This document shows positions 53,140 through 62,709 of a stretch of 64,000 bases of DNA, in pieces (positions within the stretch are counted from its first letter, which is position 1; every line of letters starts with the position of its first letter). The notes under the pieces are model-generated. The model ran no database searches. It was not told the origin of the DNA and saw only the letters and a program-made list of their open reading frames with translations. The DNA comes from Limnanthes douglasii subsp. nivea (Eukaryota > Streptophyta > Magnoliopsida > Brassicales > Limnanthaceae), in NCBI GenBank assembly GCA_036936605.1, contig JAUPFV010000005.1, positions 156,675,195 through 156,739,194 on the forward strand, written 5' to 3'. The position numbers were made by a program, and so were the translations under genes.

Positions 53140-56100
53140 TAACATTGACCAGTAGCTGGAGTCGGAGTAACAATGCTTAATATGGACATATTTCTATTGG
53201 TGAATTAGTTAATGATGATAATTCTTCTGGAGAAATTATATTTCCTTACTCTTTTCCTAAGAATTATTCTTTAACTTGTGTAGCTGAAGCTCTTCCTTTA
53301 TATGCAATACAACCGTTTCCTATAAATAGTTTTATTCCTTGTCAATTTGGTAGGTGTGGCCCTAATGTTTGACCTATGAAATTTGTTAGGACTTCATTTA
53401 CTCCCGTTTGGGTGTCTATTGGAAGAGCCTAAGTTATCACACCGAGAGTGGATAAATTTGTAAGTAGTGTTGGAAATTACAAACAACAAAATATTGTTTC
53501 TTTTAGATATATTCATATAAAATAGGAGGATTACTCTATTAAAAATAAAGAATGAAGGATTTCTTTGAATGTTGAATTTTAATTCCTTTAAAAAAAATCC
53601 CTTAGAACATTTTGCAAGAATAAGTAGTTATTTTCACCTCTATATTTAAATTAGACTATGAATTTTATTAAGAAAATATTTGTTAAGATATTTTAAATAA
53701 ACCTCCATATATCTCAGCCAACTTTGTCCCAATGCTTTGAAGATGTTATCGAGCACCATTATACTTTCTTGGCCAATGTATGGACAGTTTAAAATTTGTG
53801 AATTCTTGGTATTGACTAACATTTATATTTGGAAATGAACTTTTTTTATTCATTTTACTATGACATCCAGTTCTGACCCTTTTTATTATATTTCTAACTC
53901 TGAGAAGAAGTGGAAGATGAAATTTATGTATGTCATGGGCAAATGAAAGATTGAAAATGAAGAAAAGGAAAACGTATGTTTTAATGTATGGATTCTTAAA
54001 TGGTAATTTTTTTTTATCTTATATACTTGTTTCTGATTTAGATTTCCTTTATTGTTTATAATATTTATTCATATTTAACTTTTGCGATAATTTGATGCCC
54101 ATATATTGGTACTCGTCTGAAAGTAAACTATCTCGTGCCTTGAAGTAGATTCCAAACTTGTGACGGAGGTTGCAAAATTCGTACATAATTACATTATCAT
54201 TCAAGCCCCTCATATTTTTATAGCTTGTGGTATATTCTTTAAGCCCAATAATACTACTGAACTTTCAGTCTCAGACGTGTTAGGCAAGGAAATTATTACC
54301 GAAAGAAGTATCCAACTGCAAATTATTTCACTATTGAGGGTCATTCTGATTCTCAAAAGTTTTATCATTCAAAGGAGAAAAATGTATTTTTAACTAAAAT
54401 CATGTTAAAAAGCATATTATGAGGTCCTCAGCCCCTAAAGTCCAACTTAATAGAAAAGCTTCAACTTTATTGATAGATCTAATTCTGTTGTCCGATGATA
54501 ATACATCGACCTTCCTAAAAGGCAGTATAATACCGATTATTTGATTTTATTTACCAAAATATGAGTAATGAGGTTTTGATTTTATGAACTTCTTTTTCAT
54601 AATAATTTGGAAGCTGATTATTTGATCCCTAATAATTTAGTCGTTGATCCGAATATAACTTCTTCTGTTTATGATGTTATGGCTGCAAACTCTCATTCTT
54701 GGGTACCTATTTGAGAGAGTTTTGCAATCTCAATTCCTGCTCCTTCTTGTGGTTGTGGTTAAACCGTCCACTCTAAGGTATGTTATTGTTAGAAATGTTC
54801 TCATAAGTGGACTTTTATTTGGTTGACAATGTTCCTCCTTTAGTGAACAAATATGTTGTTAGTTATGAGGGTGGTTATGAGAATAAAAAAGAGCCTTCCG
54901 TTTGTAAACAAAAATTGATGATGATCCTTCTGACCTTGATGTTCTTTAAAATAAAAACCTTTTGAAGTTTCTTCTAAGTCTAAAAATCCTTTAAAAGAGA
55001 GACCGAGGCCAAAACAGAAGAATAAAGATTCTTCTAGAGGGCCTGAGACAAAAAGGCCAGGTCTGAAAGATCTATAGATAAGGACCCACCGCTTAACACT
55101 ATGGTTCTATTTTGAGTGAGGAAATTATTTCACTTGTTACTGGTGTTACCAGTAAAGAAAATGCTCAAACCAACCCTCATACTGCTGCTGACGAGACTCT
55201 AGTTGACACACATGTCAACTAATTTGGAGGTGATTCTACTTTTATTAAAATGTCTCCAACTCGCATATGGATGCTTCTAACTCACCTTAGCTTTATGTAG
55301 TTGAACGAAAAGTAGATAGAGTTGGAGATTGAGGTAAATATTTGTTGCTTTTGGTTACTTATTCTAATTATATATATTTTTGTTTTTTATTCTTTATATA
55401 ATGCTTTCATAATGTTGCATCAAGTTTGTGAAAATCAGGCTCCCGTTATCCATGATATATGACCCTTACTGAATATTATAGTAGTTCCATTTATGAGTGA
55501 CGATGAGTTAAAGACCCAACTTTATGGAGAAATTGATGTCGGAAAGAAGTTAAGGACTGAGTTGCAGAAAAGGCCAAATACGAATCACATTTGATGAGCT
55601 TGAGGCTAAGGAAAATTTGGAGAAAAAATTCAAACCGAGTTGGAGAACTATTCTCTTAAAATACAATCAATAAAATAACTTTAGGTCATCAAGAAAAAAA
55701 TTGAGACCGAGATGGAAAAGGTGCAACATAGTATGAATGAATTGTTAGTAGAGCAAGTATTTTGGCATAGACCCTTAAGGCTGAGTGCCAGGAGTATATT
55801 GAATTTGAGAAGGAGGTAAAGACTCGTATAAGAAAGGTTACTAAGGAATCACTCGATGAAGCTACAAAAGAATTAGTTCTTTCTCTTCATGAAGATTATC
55901 TTTAAAATAACTTAGATTGTATGTGAAATTATGTTCCTCGAGAAGAAAGACTTTATGATGTTAGTTGTACAAGCTCTCCTAGAGAAAGCATGTCTCTTTG
56001 TATTGGATTTCCAGCTCATGAGCTTCTTCTTAAAGCATATAGTCAAATGGTTGGTGGGGCTCTGCTTGAGGTGTTGGTAATGAATAATTTTCTTCTATTG

Positions 56101-56260
56101 ATGCTCTTAAGAAAACTATTCCTCTCAACAAGTATAAGAGGTTGCTCCTATTACATAAGATGAATTTTTGGTTCCTCATTCAGAAAATAAAGATGTGGTT
56201 CCTGCTCCAAGGTATGATTCTACGAATCATACTATTGAACCGATTATTCCTTCATAAATT
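53140..56260 (+). pseudogene. Antisense extra ORF of gypsy element 3
   Basis: Protein-like stretches occur on the strand opposite to the element's pol. 53190-53440 gives SIGELVNDDNSSGEIIFPYS then AEALPLYAIQPFPINSFIPC with one stop. 53860-54390 includes an open 77-codon frame at 54160-54393. 54960-55090 is Lys/Pro-rich, and 55480-55900 is a coiled-coil-like Glu/Lys-rich segment. The end at 55970-56250 reads SPRESMSLCIGFPAHELLLK and then an acidic tail. Placement and character (basic linker, coiled coil, acidic end) parallel the antisense ORF of element 1. Heavily frameshifted; function unknown. Confidence 0.5.
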
Positions 56261-56469
56261 TCGTTTACATTATGTCTTAAAGATTTCTTGATTTGGTTTG
56301 GATTAATATTTAATACTCATGTTATTGTCCACATGTTTTCTTTTTCACGTTTGTAGTAAATATATTTTATATTTTATTTTGTAAAAAATTGTTATTTGTT
56401 TTTTTGGAAGAGAGAATTTAAGTTGACTAGACTATGTTATTCCAACTGTAGTGATCATTTCTGAATACA

Positions 56470-56729
56470 TAAAATTTTATGAGGGAACACATGGGCCATC
56501 TATTGATTAGATCTAGGATTATCCATTTTTTTATTATGTTTGATGGATTTATGACTCCTTTTGTAGTATAAGATTAATTTTTAAATCATCTAAAAATTGC
56601 TTTGGTTTGTTTGTTTTTTATTGAAGGGGTAATTTTACTCCCTACCATGCCAAATATTACTTCTGGAATCATATTGGACTTATTTTTTGTTTGATAAATT
56701 GAGAGAATTTTAGAGTCTTAAAGATTACT
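56470..56729. repeat. 260 bp direct duplication, copy 1
   Basis: TAAAATTTTATGAGGGAACA ... CTTAAAGATTACT matches 57021-57280 with about 12 differences in 260 bp (about 95%). This duplication is much younger than the surrounding element. Confidence 0.9.
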
Positions 56730-57020
56730 GTTAGGGTGGCGACCAAAGTCCCACATCCCACATCGGTTAAACATGGGAAGGATCAGTGGTATATAAGTAA
56801 GAACATAACTCAACTAGTATAAGGCCTTTTGGAAGTGGACCAAATGCAAAGCCGTGAGGGCCCTCGGGTGCCAAAACGGACAATATCATACTAGTGTTGA
56901 GATCGGTCATACTAGTGTTGAGATCCGTGCCAAAATGGACAATATCATACTAGTGTTGAGATCGGTTGTGTTCTTACATATATACAGAGACGGAATATGC
57001 GGACCGGACCCCATATTCCA
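56730..57020. repeat. Insert between the duplicated 260 bp copies, snRNA-promoter-like
   Basis: A 291 bp segment. It contains ATCCCACATCG at 56755-56765, an exact match to the plant snRNA upstream sequence element RTCCCACATCG. TATATAA follows at 56790-56796, 24 bp away. Further on, CATACTAGTGTTGAGATCGG is repeated three times (56889-56966). It is GC-richer than its flanks. The type of repeat is unknown to me; the TCCCACATCGG and AGGCCTTTTGGAAGTGGACC phrases are, from memory, common in plant dispersed repeats. Confidence 0.65.
56755..56796 (+). promoter_or_regulatory. USE plus TATA pair with Pol III-type snRNA spacing
   Basis: USE ATCCCACATCG (56755-56765) and TATATAA (56790-56796) are separated by 24 bp. 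In plant snRNA genes about 24-26 bp spacing (three helical turns) specifies RNA polymerase III (U6/U3 type) and about 33-35 bp Pol II. No recognisable U6 or U3 RNA follows; the first TTTT is at 56825. Activity is inference. Confidence 0.45.
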
Positions 57021-57280
57021 TAAAAGTTTATGAGAGAACACGTGGGCCATCTATTGATTAGATCTAGCATTATCCATTTTTTGTTATGTTTGATGGATTT
57101 ATGACTCCTTATGTACTATAAGATTAATTTTTAAATCATCCAAAAATTGCTTTAGTTTGTTTGTTTTTTTATTGAAGGGGTAATTTTACTCCCTACCATG
57201 CCAAATATTACTTCTAGAATCATATTGGACTTATTTTTTGTTTGATAAATTGAGAGACTTTTAGAGTCTTAAAGATTACT
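57021..57280. repeat. 260 bp direct duplication, copy 2
   Basis: See 56470-56729. Both copies have the same length apart from compensating 1 bp indels in T runs. Downstream the element 3 sequence continues (TTTGAAATCACACCATG). Confidence 0.9.
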
Positions 57281-57589
57281 TTTGAAATCACACCATGATT
57301 TGCTTTATCTTTGTTTAATGAGATCATAGACTTCTTGGAAATATTTTGATGATACATCATATGGGATTTTTTTATTATAAACAAAATTTTAAATAATATT
57401 ATATGCCTTCGTAAAATATTATCGTGTCACTGAATGAGGAAAGATTACATCCAAAATAAGAATTTTATTGAACATTATATAAATAATAAGATTAAGAGCC
57501 GAGCTTAAGCTGAATTATAAAATTTCAGATGCTTTATATTCCGAGGATGCCGAAGTTGATTTCCTTCTTCATTTAGTAATTTGTAGGTG

Positions 57590-58650
57590 CGTAGATTTAT
57601 CTTTAATTCAATTATATATGACCCTTTCCAGTTTAGGCCTATATTGCCGAGAGTTTTGTCTTTTGTGTGAAAGTATAATCTCATGAGGACTTTAAGGTTT
57701 TGTAATGTTATGCTCCTAAGTGGGCTATTATTATTATTATTATTATTATTATTTTCTAATCAGATTAATTTATGCACTAATTGATTCTAAGTTACTTCCT
57801 TCCTCATATGTTGATATTCTATATAAAGGCATAACGGTTTCGGTTGGAACTACTCCCTCAATTCTATAAACAAAAGAAAATAGTGTTTTAGCTGTTGTAG
57901 ATTTTGGTGTGGTCTATATGACCATAAAAACTTTTGTAGGAAGTTATGCCAACTTTCTTGTATTGTTTCAAACATTATCTTGATAACATATCTTATTTTC
58001 CTAATTGATGACCTCCACTTCCCCGTTTTCATGTGGATGAAAATGAGAAGAATTATTTTTATACCCTACTGTTGCGCATAACAATATTAATAGTTCATTA
58101 TGGAATTGAGTTCCATTATCTGTTGTGATAACTATTGGTATCTTATATCTGCAACATATGTTTGATTTGAGGAAATAATTACCCCATTGACTATGATTTG
58201 TACAAGTGTTTGTGCATCTGCTCATTTTGAAAAGTAGTCTATAACTACAAATAGGAATTTCCTTCATCACGAGATTTTTGGTGAAGTACTTAAAATGTTA
58301 GTGACTCGTATGTCAAAATAAATTACTCTCTAGTTGTCTTAAATATCATTGTATAAACTTGTATTGAGTTTAAAAAATGTTGATAAATGTTATCATATTT
58401 TATGAACTTCTTTGCATTCTCCATGCTTATAGCCCACTAGTACCATTTGAGTAAAATTATTATATATAACGCCTTGTAGCCACAGTTGGAACTTCCTCCT
58501 CCACTAGAAAACGTTTCTACTATAAATATTGTTTTGTTCATACCGAGACATATGTGCAAGTGTTTGGTTAGTCCGTGCTTGTACAATATATCTTCTATCC
58601 ACATATATCATGCTAAACATATTTTATCCGTTCAACGTCAATTTTATCCT
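57590..58650 (-). pseudogene. Integrase relic, gypsy element 3
   Basis: Minus strand. 58640-58360 shows ILYKHGLTKHLHICLGMNKT and a decayed H2C2 zinc domain. 58270-58001 is open and gives SNICCRYKIPIVITTDNGTQ then FHNE, with the catalytic TDNG Asp, and HFHPHENGEVEVIN with the catalytic Glu. 58032-57850 continues with the helix and SWHNFLQKFLWSYR (WPxxLxEVLWAYR). The C-terminal domain is scarcely recognisable and is interrupted by the TTA microsatellite. Confidence 0.82.
57722..57756. repeat. (TTA)n microsatellite
   Basis: About ten perfect TTA/ATT triplets inside decayed integrase C-terminal sequence of element 3. Confidence 0.95.
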
Positions 58651-58779
58651 TTGAAAGTAATCATTATAAGAGATACTTCTTTATATGAGTTCTCCAATCT
58701 TCTTTTTCTTCTTCCCCCTCAATTATCATAACTCTTAAATTCAAAACAATTGATAAGAATATATTGGGTAAAATGATGG

Positions 58780-59180
58780 ATGTTTTTTCTTGGAGGATTG
58801 CTCCCGGTGTTGAGTTTGCATAAACTGAAGAAGCCAAGATATTAATACCTGCATTTTGTGCTCTTGCTAATTATTTAAAAATAACATTATCTAGCAAAGT
58901 TGCATGGCGTTGAAGTTACTTTAAATAATGGATGAAGTTTTATTTTTTAACTTATTTTTGTCCTAAAGCTTGGTTGACTACTAGCTGGGAGTATGTGATG
59001 AGCTTAACGTTATTGGTTCCATATACGTTTGCTAGCCAGATTCTTACTAATGCAACCTTATATTCTATCTCATTGTTAGAAGCAGAGAAATTTAATTTTA
59101 TAGATTGTTTCAAAATTTATAGTGTTAAAGATACTAATTAAACTCATACCCATATTCTAAATAATTATTTCTTCTATCAA
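58780..59180 (-). pseudogene. Archaeal-type RNase H relic, gypsy element 3
   Basis: The minus-strand translation in shifting frames gives KFSASNNEIEYKVALVRIWLAN, LITYSQLVVNQALGQK and RAQNAGINILASS. This is the second RNase H of Tat elements (compare FRASNNESEYEATIAGLKLA in element 2). The upstream DGG segment is lost. Confidence 0.75.
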
Positions 59181-59339
59181 TTCTTACTTGTCAAGTTGAT
59201 TATATTTGTCCCTCTAATATTAATTGACTATTGCGATAAGGCACTAGTTGTTCTGCTATTTTATTTTTATTTTTATGCCATTTGTGGTAATAGTATATGT
59301 ATTTAGACATTCTATTGGTTAAGTATATATAGTTAAGGT

Positions 59340-59910
59340 ACCTGATAAGTACTTAGGTGATTAGGCATAACTGCTTGAGAATTAGACATACTTGCTTGGA
59401 GGTTAGGCTGACTTCCCGATATCATTCACTTGGTGCAGAGAGATCCCTTATTCTCCTTCTGCTACAAAGAGGATGACAACGTTTCTCATTCACATTGCAT
59501 GACCATTGGTCCGATTATTTTTTGGATCATCATTCTTAGTTATGCATGACAATTTTACGCTATTAGTGATATTTAAGTAGCGCTCTATAAACATAGATTT
59601 TGTAGCGTCGTCACCCACCTCTTCATTATTATTTTATGGTCGTGGGATCTCAGATCTTAGTCATGAGGAAGAAGTGGCTACTATATTTTGCAAGATTCAA
59701 GATTGGTTAACATGCTCCTCCTTCATCTCCTTTATTAGTTGCTCAACATCCATATGTAGTGTTGTTGTGGCAGCGGGAACGGTCGATTGTCCCTTAAATG
59801 TATCCTCATCAAGAAAATTATTAGCTTTTACATCTGAGCTCACCATTGATATTTTTTAGTTTTCTGATTGGTAGTTTTTGAAAGAAAAATAGTCAAGGTA
59901 CCAATCAGTT
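59340..59910 (-). pseudogene. Leader and gag N-terminus relic, gypsy element 3
   Basis: By position next to the primer-site leader, this stretch should be gag. Open pieces on the minus strand are short and I could not match them residue by residue to element 1 or 2. A jump to RNase H at about 59180-59280 implies a deletion of gag-core, protease and RT. Confidence 0.45.
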
Positions 59911-59933
59911 CACAAAAGATAGTAGCAATTTGG
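59905..59933 (-). other. Primer-binding-site region, gypsy element 3
   Basis: Minus strand CCAAATTGCTACTATCTTTTG follows the LTR end. It aligns with CCAAATTGGCGACTACAGTC of element 2 at 13-14 of the first 17 bases. Confidence 0.5.
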
Positions 59934-60645
59934 TGAGGTTAATTTGCATTATAATATAATTTGATGAACTTATATGATGAAATAGACAAGTACTACATTA
60001 TTATTATTTCGGAGGGAACCCGCAGCCGCTACTCAACGAGTGCGCACAGAGTAAACCCTCAGTCGGACACAATAGCCTGCAAACGAAGCCTAGAAGGTGA
60101 ACCACAGAGGGTGACAGACTTAAACCAAAAAAGCGTTTGTAGAGGGACTCGAACTCATGACCTTTGGTCACAAGAATGCCTTACTCCACCAACTCGGCTA
60201 CCTCTTTCGGGGCGCGAGTACTGCATGACCTTTGGTCACGAGTACTGCATTATGATGTGCTTTGTGGAGGTTGGCCAAAATTTAAAAAGGAATGAACAAA
60301 ACTTAGAAGATGAAATATGAGTGTGAAACCATCCAATTATCGAAATGTTACGATGATCGTTAGAGGGAAAATAGAAAATGATTAAAATATAATATAATTA
60401 GCTAAAAGAAGGATAAAATTAAAACAAATGATCTTTAATTGTTAAATAATCAAATAAATTACTTTGATAATTATTTTTGTTTATAGATAATATTTGGGCA
60501 AAAAATATAATTGGATTTTGGCTCAAAGATCTTACTGTTCAATAAAGGTTTTATTTTTCTACTCTTACATACTTATATACATCCTTAAACTATACATTAC
60601 CAATAAAATATTTAGAATAATTTTTAATCTAAACAAATTCTTATA
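59934..60645 (-). repeat. 5' LTR of gypsy element 3, interrupted by a SINE
   Basis: It begins TGAGGTTAATTTGCATTATA on the plus strand and, after removal of 60002-60253, parallels 51609-52065 to about 60645 (TTAATCTAAACAAATTC). Its net length without the insert is about 460 bp, equal to the other LTR. Confidence 0.72.
60002..60216 (-). mobile_element. tRNA-derived SINE
   Basis: On the minus strand a tRNA-like head has box A TAGCCGAGTTGGTGGAGTAAGGC (60200-60178) and box B GAGTTCGAGTCCC (60156-60144). A tRNA-unrelated body follows, ending GTAGCGGCTGCGGGTTCCCT and an AATAATAATAAT tail. It is flanked by a near-perfect duplication, AGTACTACATTAT (59989-60001) and AGTACTGCATTAT (60241-60253). A 24 bp unit, AGTACTGCATGACCTTTGGTCACG (60217-60240), is an extra partial duplication at the head side. 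Confidence 0.83.
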
Positions 60646-60646
60646 A

Positions 60647-60695
60647 CTTATAACTTATAACTTACAACTTACAACTTACAACTTACAACTTACAG
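60647..60695. repeat. 7 bp tandem repeat (ACTTATA/ACTTACA)
   Basis: About seven copies of ACTTAYA adjoining the outer end of the gypsy element 3 LTR. It differs from the plant telomere heptamer. Confidence 0.9.
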
Positions 60696-60760
60696 AATCA
60701 AAAAAACACTCTTTACCGTAGTTAAAAATTGATAGCTGAAACTAGCGAGAAAGGGAATAA

Positions 60761-60769
60761 TAAAAATTA
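60761..60769. repeat. 9 bp target-site duplication, left copy (small MULE)
   Basis: TAAAAATTA, identical to 61961-61969. Confidence 0.85.
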
Positions 60770-61028
60770 GGCCAAAGCTATTTCCTCCATGAGAATTTTT
60801 ATTTCCTCCATAATTTGAAATATCTAAAACATTTGAAATATGATATTACTAGTTTACCCTTATTTTGTTTTCAAATTTAATATTACGTGCCATTATTGAA
60901 ATATATAGCCTACTGTGAAAAACATATAATTAACATATTTTTAATCCTACATATCTGATTTTTGCAACTAAAATTAACCCTAAACCCAAAAAACATCAGT
61001 TTTATTGAAGATTGATTGAAGATTGACC

Positions 61029-61086
61029 ATGGAAAAACAAGAAACTCATACCGATGAGGAGAACAACACTCAAGCAACGAATAAGG
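61029..61086 (+). other. Possible short first exon inside the small MULE
   Basis: ATGGAAAAACAAGAAACTCA starts a 19-codon acidic peptide directly followed by GTAATTT, a plausible splice donor. No second exon is identified. It may be a captured gene start or chance. Confidence 0.3.
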
Positions 61087-61271
61087 TAATTTAATCTCAT
61101 TTTTTCGTTTTACAATACAATAATTTGAAATTACCACTTCGAAAATGTTGGTTTTGATACTGCATTCCCGATTTTTGCATTTCTGGGCAAAACGCAACTA
61201 ATTCCGAAGCAGTATTTCGGAATCAATTGTTTTGAACAAATTACAACCTTAATAAAGAGATAGAGACATTG

Positions 61272-61478
61272 CACCTGATCCCGAGTGGCCATCTCGGAAT
61301 CAGGTGCAAAAAAAATTTCACAAATTACTTCTGATTCCGAGATGGCCACTCGGAATCAGATGTAATTTTTGAAATTTTTTTTGCACCTGATTCTGAGATG
61401 GTCACTCGGAATCAGGTGTTTTGCAGTTAAAAAAAAAGCATATGATTCCGAGATGGACTCTCGGAATCATATGCTATC
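61272..61478. repeat. Four palindromes (GATTCCGAG...CTCGGAATC) in the small MULE
   Basis: Each unit is a dyad: CTGATTCCGAG, a 6-7 bp loop (ATGGCCA, ATGGTCA or ATGGACT) and CTCGGAATCAG. The arms vary in length; the last, GCATATGATTCCGAG with CTCGGAATCATATGC (about 61439-61475), has perfect 15 bp arms. Units are separated by A/T runs. Confidence 0.9.
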
Positions 61479-61559
61479 GTTAAAAAAAACAAAATACAGT
61501 AAAACAGCCATATAGACACAAAACCGAACCAAACTCGAAAATAGATCCAAACAAACAGC

Positions 61560-61680
61560 ATAAACCTTAATCGAACCCTAAATATACCAAATAAGAATTC
61601 TAATCGAACCCTAAATCTACCAAGTAAGAACCCTAATCGAACCCTAAATCTACCAAATAAGAACCCTAACCTAACAAGAA
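61560..61680. repeat. 33 bp tandem repeat containing CCCTAAAT
   Basis: Three units of TAATCGAACCCTAAATCTAC plus CAAATAAGAACCC. The overlapping minus-strand open frame (61693-61427), with its LGFLxGxFRVR repeat, is a by-product of the 33 bp periodicity rather than a gene. Confidence 0.85.
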
Positions 61681-61960
61681 CAACCATAGCCAAAAGACAG
61701 TACCGAAAAATGAAGAAAAATAAAAGGTAGAAAACTGAAGAAATAGATAAGTATGGTTTTTTTTCTTTAAATTTGTGAATTTGTTAATAGGTAGGACAAT
61801 AGAATAAATGGGTAGAATAATGACGTTCTTGAAAATGAAAGAGGTATAATAAATGGGTACAAGGACAAATGTGTAATTTTTTTTATAAAAAAAATAACAA
61901 CATAATTTTTTTTAAATTGTGGAAAAAATAAAAATTCTCATGGAAAAAATAGCTTCAACC

Positions 61961-61969
61961 TAAAAATTA
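61961..61969. repeat. 9 bp target-site duplication, right copy (small MULE)
   Basis: TAAAAATTA, identical to 60761-60769. Confidence 0.85.
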
Positions 61970-62705
61970 ACACCAGATACAACGCAAAAGATAGAAGAGA
62001 AAAAGTAAAGGTAATGTCATATATTAATTTCAGATAGTGCCTTTTTGTTTTCAAGTCATTTGGTTGATAATAGATGTCATGTGAAAAAACAATAAATATT
62101 AATCTGAAGGCAAGATGTAGCTTTTACGAAAATAAATGGCTTAAAATAGTCTGATTAGTTCTGGTCGTTCACAAGAAGATGACAACAGTTATAGGGAAAT
62201 GTACCCCTTTTATTATTAAGACTGTTAATGGTTTTTGAAAGTGAAAAATTAGACCCAAATTGAATCAATAAAGTGGACTGAAAGTCCGATCAAAGATAGC
62301 AGTTTGATTTATGATTCCGTTCGAAATTAAATAAAAAAAATCGATAAAATTAATTTAAAATCGAATCAATAAAACCAATAAAGAAAGAGAACAATAAAAT
62401 GGAAAAATAATAAAATCGAATAAATTGGTATAACCGTAAAATCACCAATTTTTTTTGAATTATTGTCAATACATTATACTATCAAAATTATTAAATAAAA
62501 AACTACTGAACTTTTGAATTTCAATTCATATATTATTTATTTAAGAGTGATTTCCCAAAAAGTAAATCAAATATTTCAAAATTCTTCTTACTTACGTACA
62601 CCAACTTTCATAATTCCAATAGGTGTATAAGATTTTTGGAATTACAAAAGTATTCTTCTAATTAAAAACTAAGTTTAATCGCCTTATTTTTTATAAAAAT
62701 ATAAT
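61970..62705. other. AT-rich spacer before the trinucleotide array
   Basis: No gene recognised. 62330-62460 contains repeated AATCGA/AAAATCGAAT phrases; otherwise nothing. Confidence 0.4.
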
Positions 62706-62709
62706 CCTA

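Larger units (their letters stand above)
51609..60645 (-). mobile_element. Ty3/gypsy Tat-type retrotransposon, old and internally deleted (element 3)
   Basis: Two direct repeats (51609-52065 and 59934-60645, the latter enlarged by a SINE) bound minus-strand relics of gag, an archaeal-type RNase H and integrase. A plus-strand, antisense, extra gene lies between integrase and the 3' LTR. Protease and RT are missing. The leader next to 59934 (minus strand CACCAAATTGCTACTATC) matches the primer-site leader of element 2 (CACCAAATTGGCGACTAC). The LTRs are diverged, so this is an old insertion. Confidence 0.8.
60770..61960. mobile_element. Small non-autonomous MULE with internal palindrome array
   Basis: The termini GGCCAAAGCTATTTCCTCCA (left) and GGTTGAAGCTATTTTTTCCA (right, complemented) begin inverted repeats matching at about 42 of 52 positions, with mostly C/T differences. 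A perfect 9 bp duplication flanks the element. No transposase is encoded. Contents: a possible first exon ATG at 61029 (MEKQETHTDEENNTQATNK, followed by GTAATTT), four palindromes at 61272-61478, and a 33 bp repeat at 61560-61670. Confidence 0.82.

Noticed and set aside
56755..56830. A U6 or U3 snRNA gene
   Set aside because: The promoter elements match, but no U6 or U3 RNA sequence follows the TATA box.
56470..57280. A TRIM element with 260 bp LTRs around a 291 bp interior
   Set aside because: The duplicated copies do not start TG or end CA, and I saw no primer-binding site or polypurine tract at the inner edges.
60144..60200. A functional tRNA gene on the minus strand
   Set aside because: Boxes A and B are present, but the sequence continues into a SINE body with a tail and target-site duplication, and no complete cloverleaf is apparent.
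61560..61680. Interstitial telomere repeat
   Set aside because: CCCTAAA occurs once per 33 bp unit rather than in tandem heptamers.
61427..61693. Minus-strand 88-codon ORF as a membrane protein
   Set aside because: Its repetitive hydrophobic sequence is explained by the 33 bp tandem repeat and the adjacent palindrome inside the small MULE.
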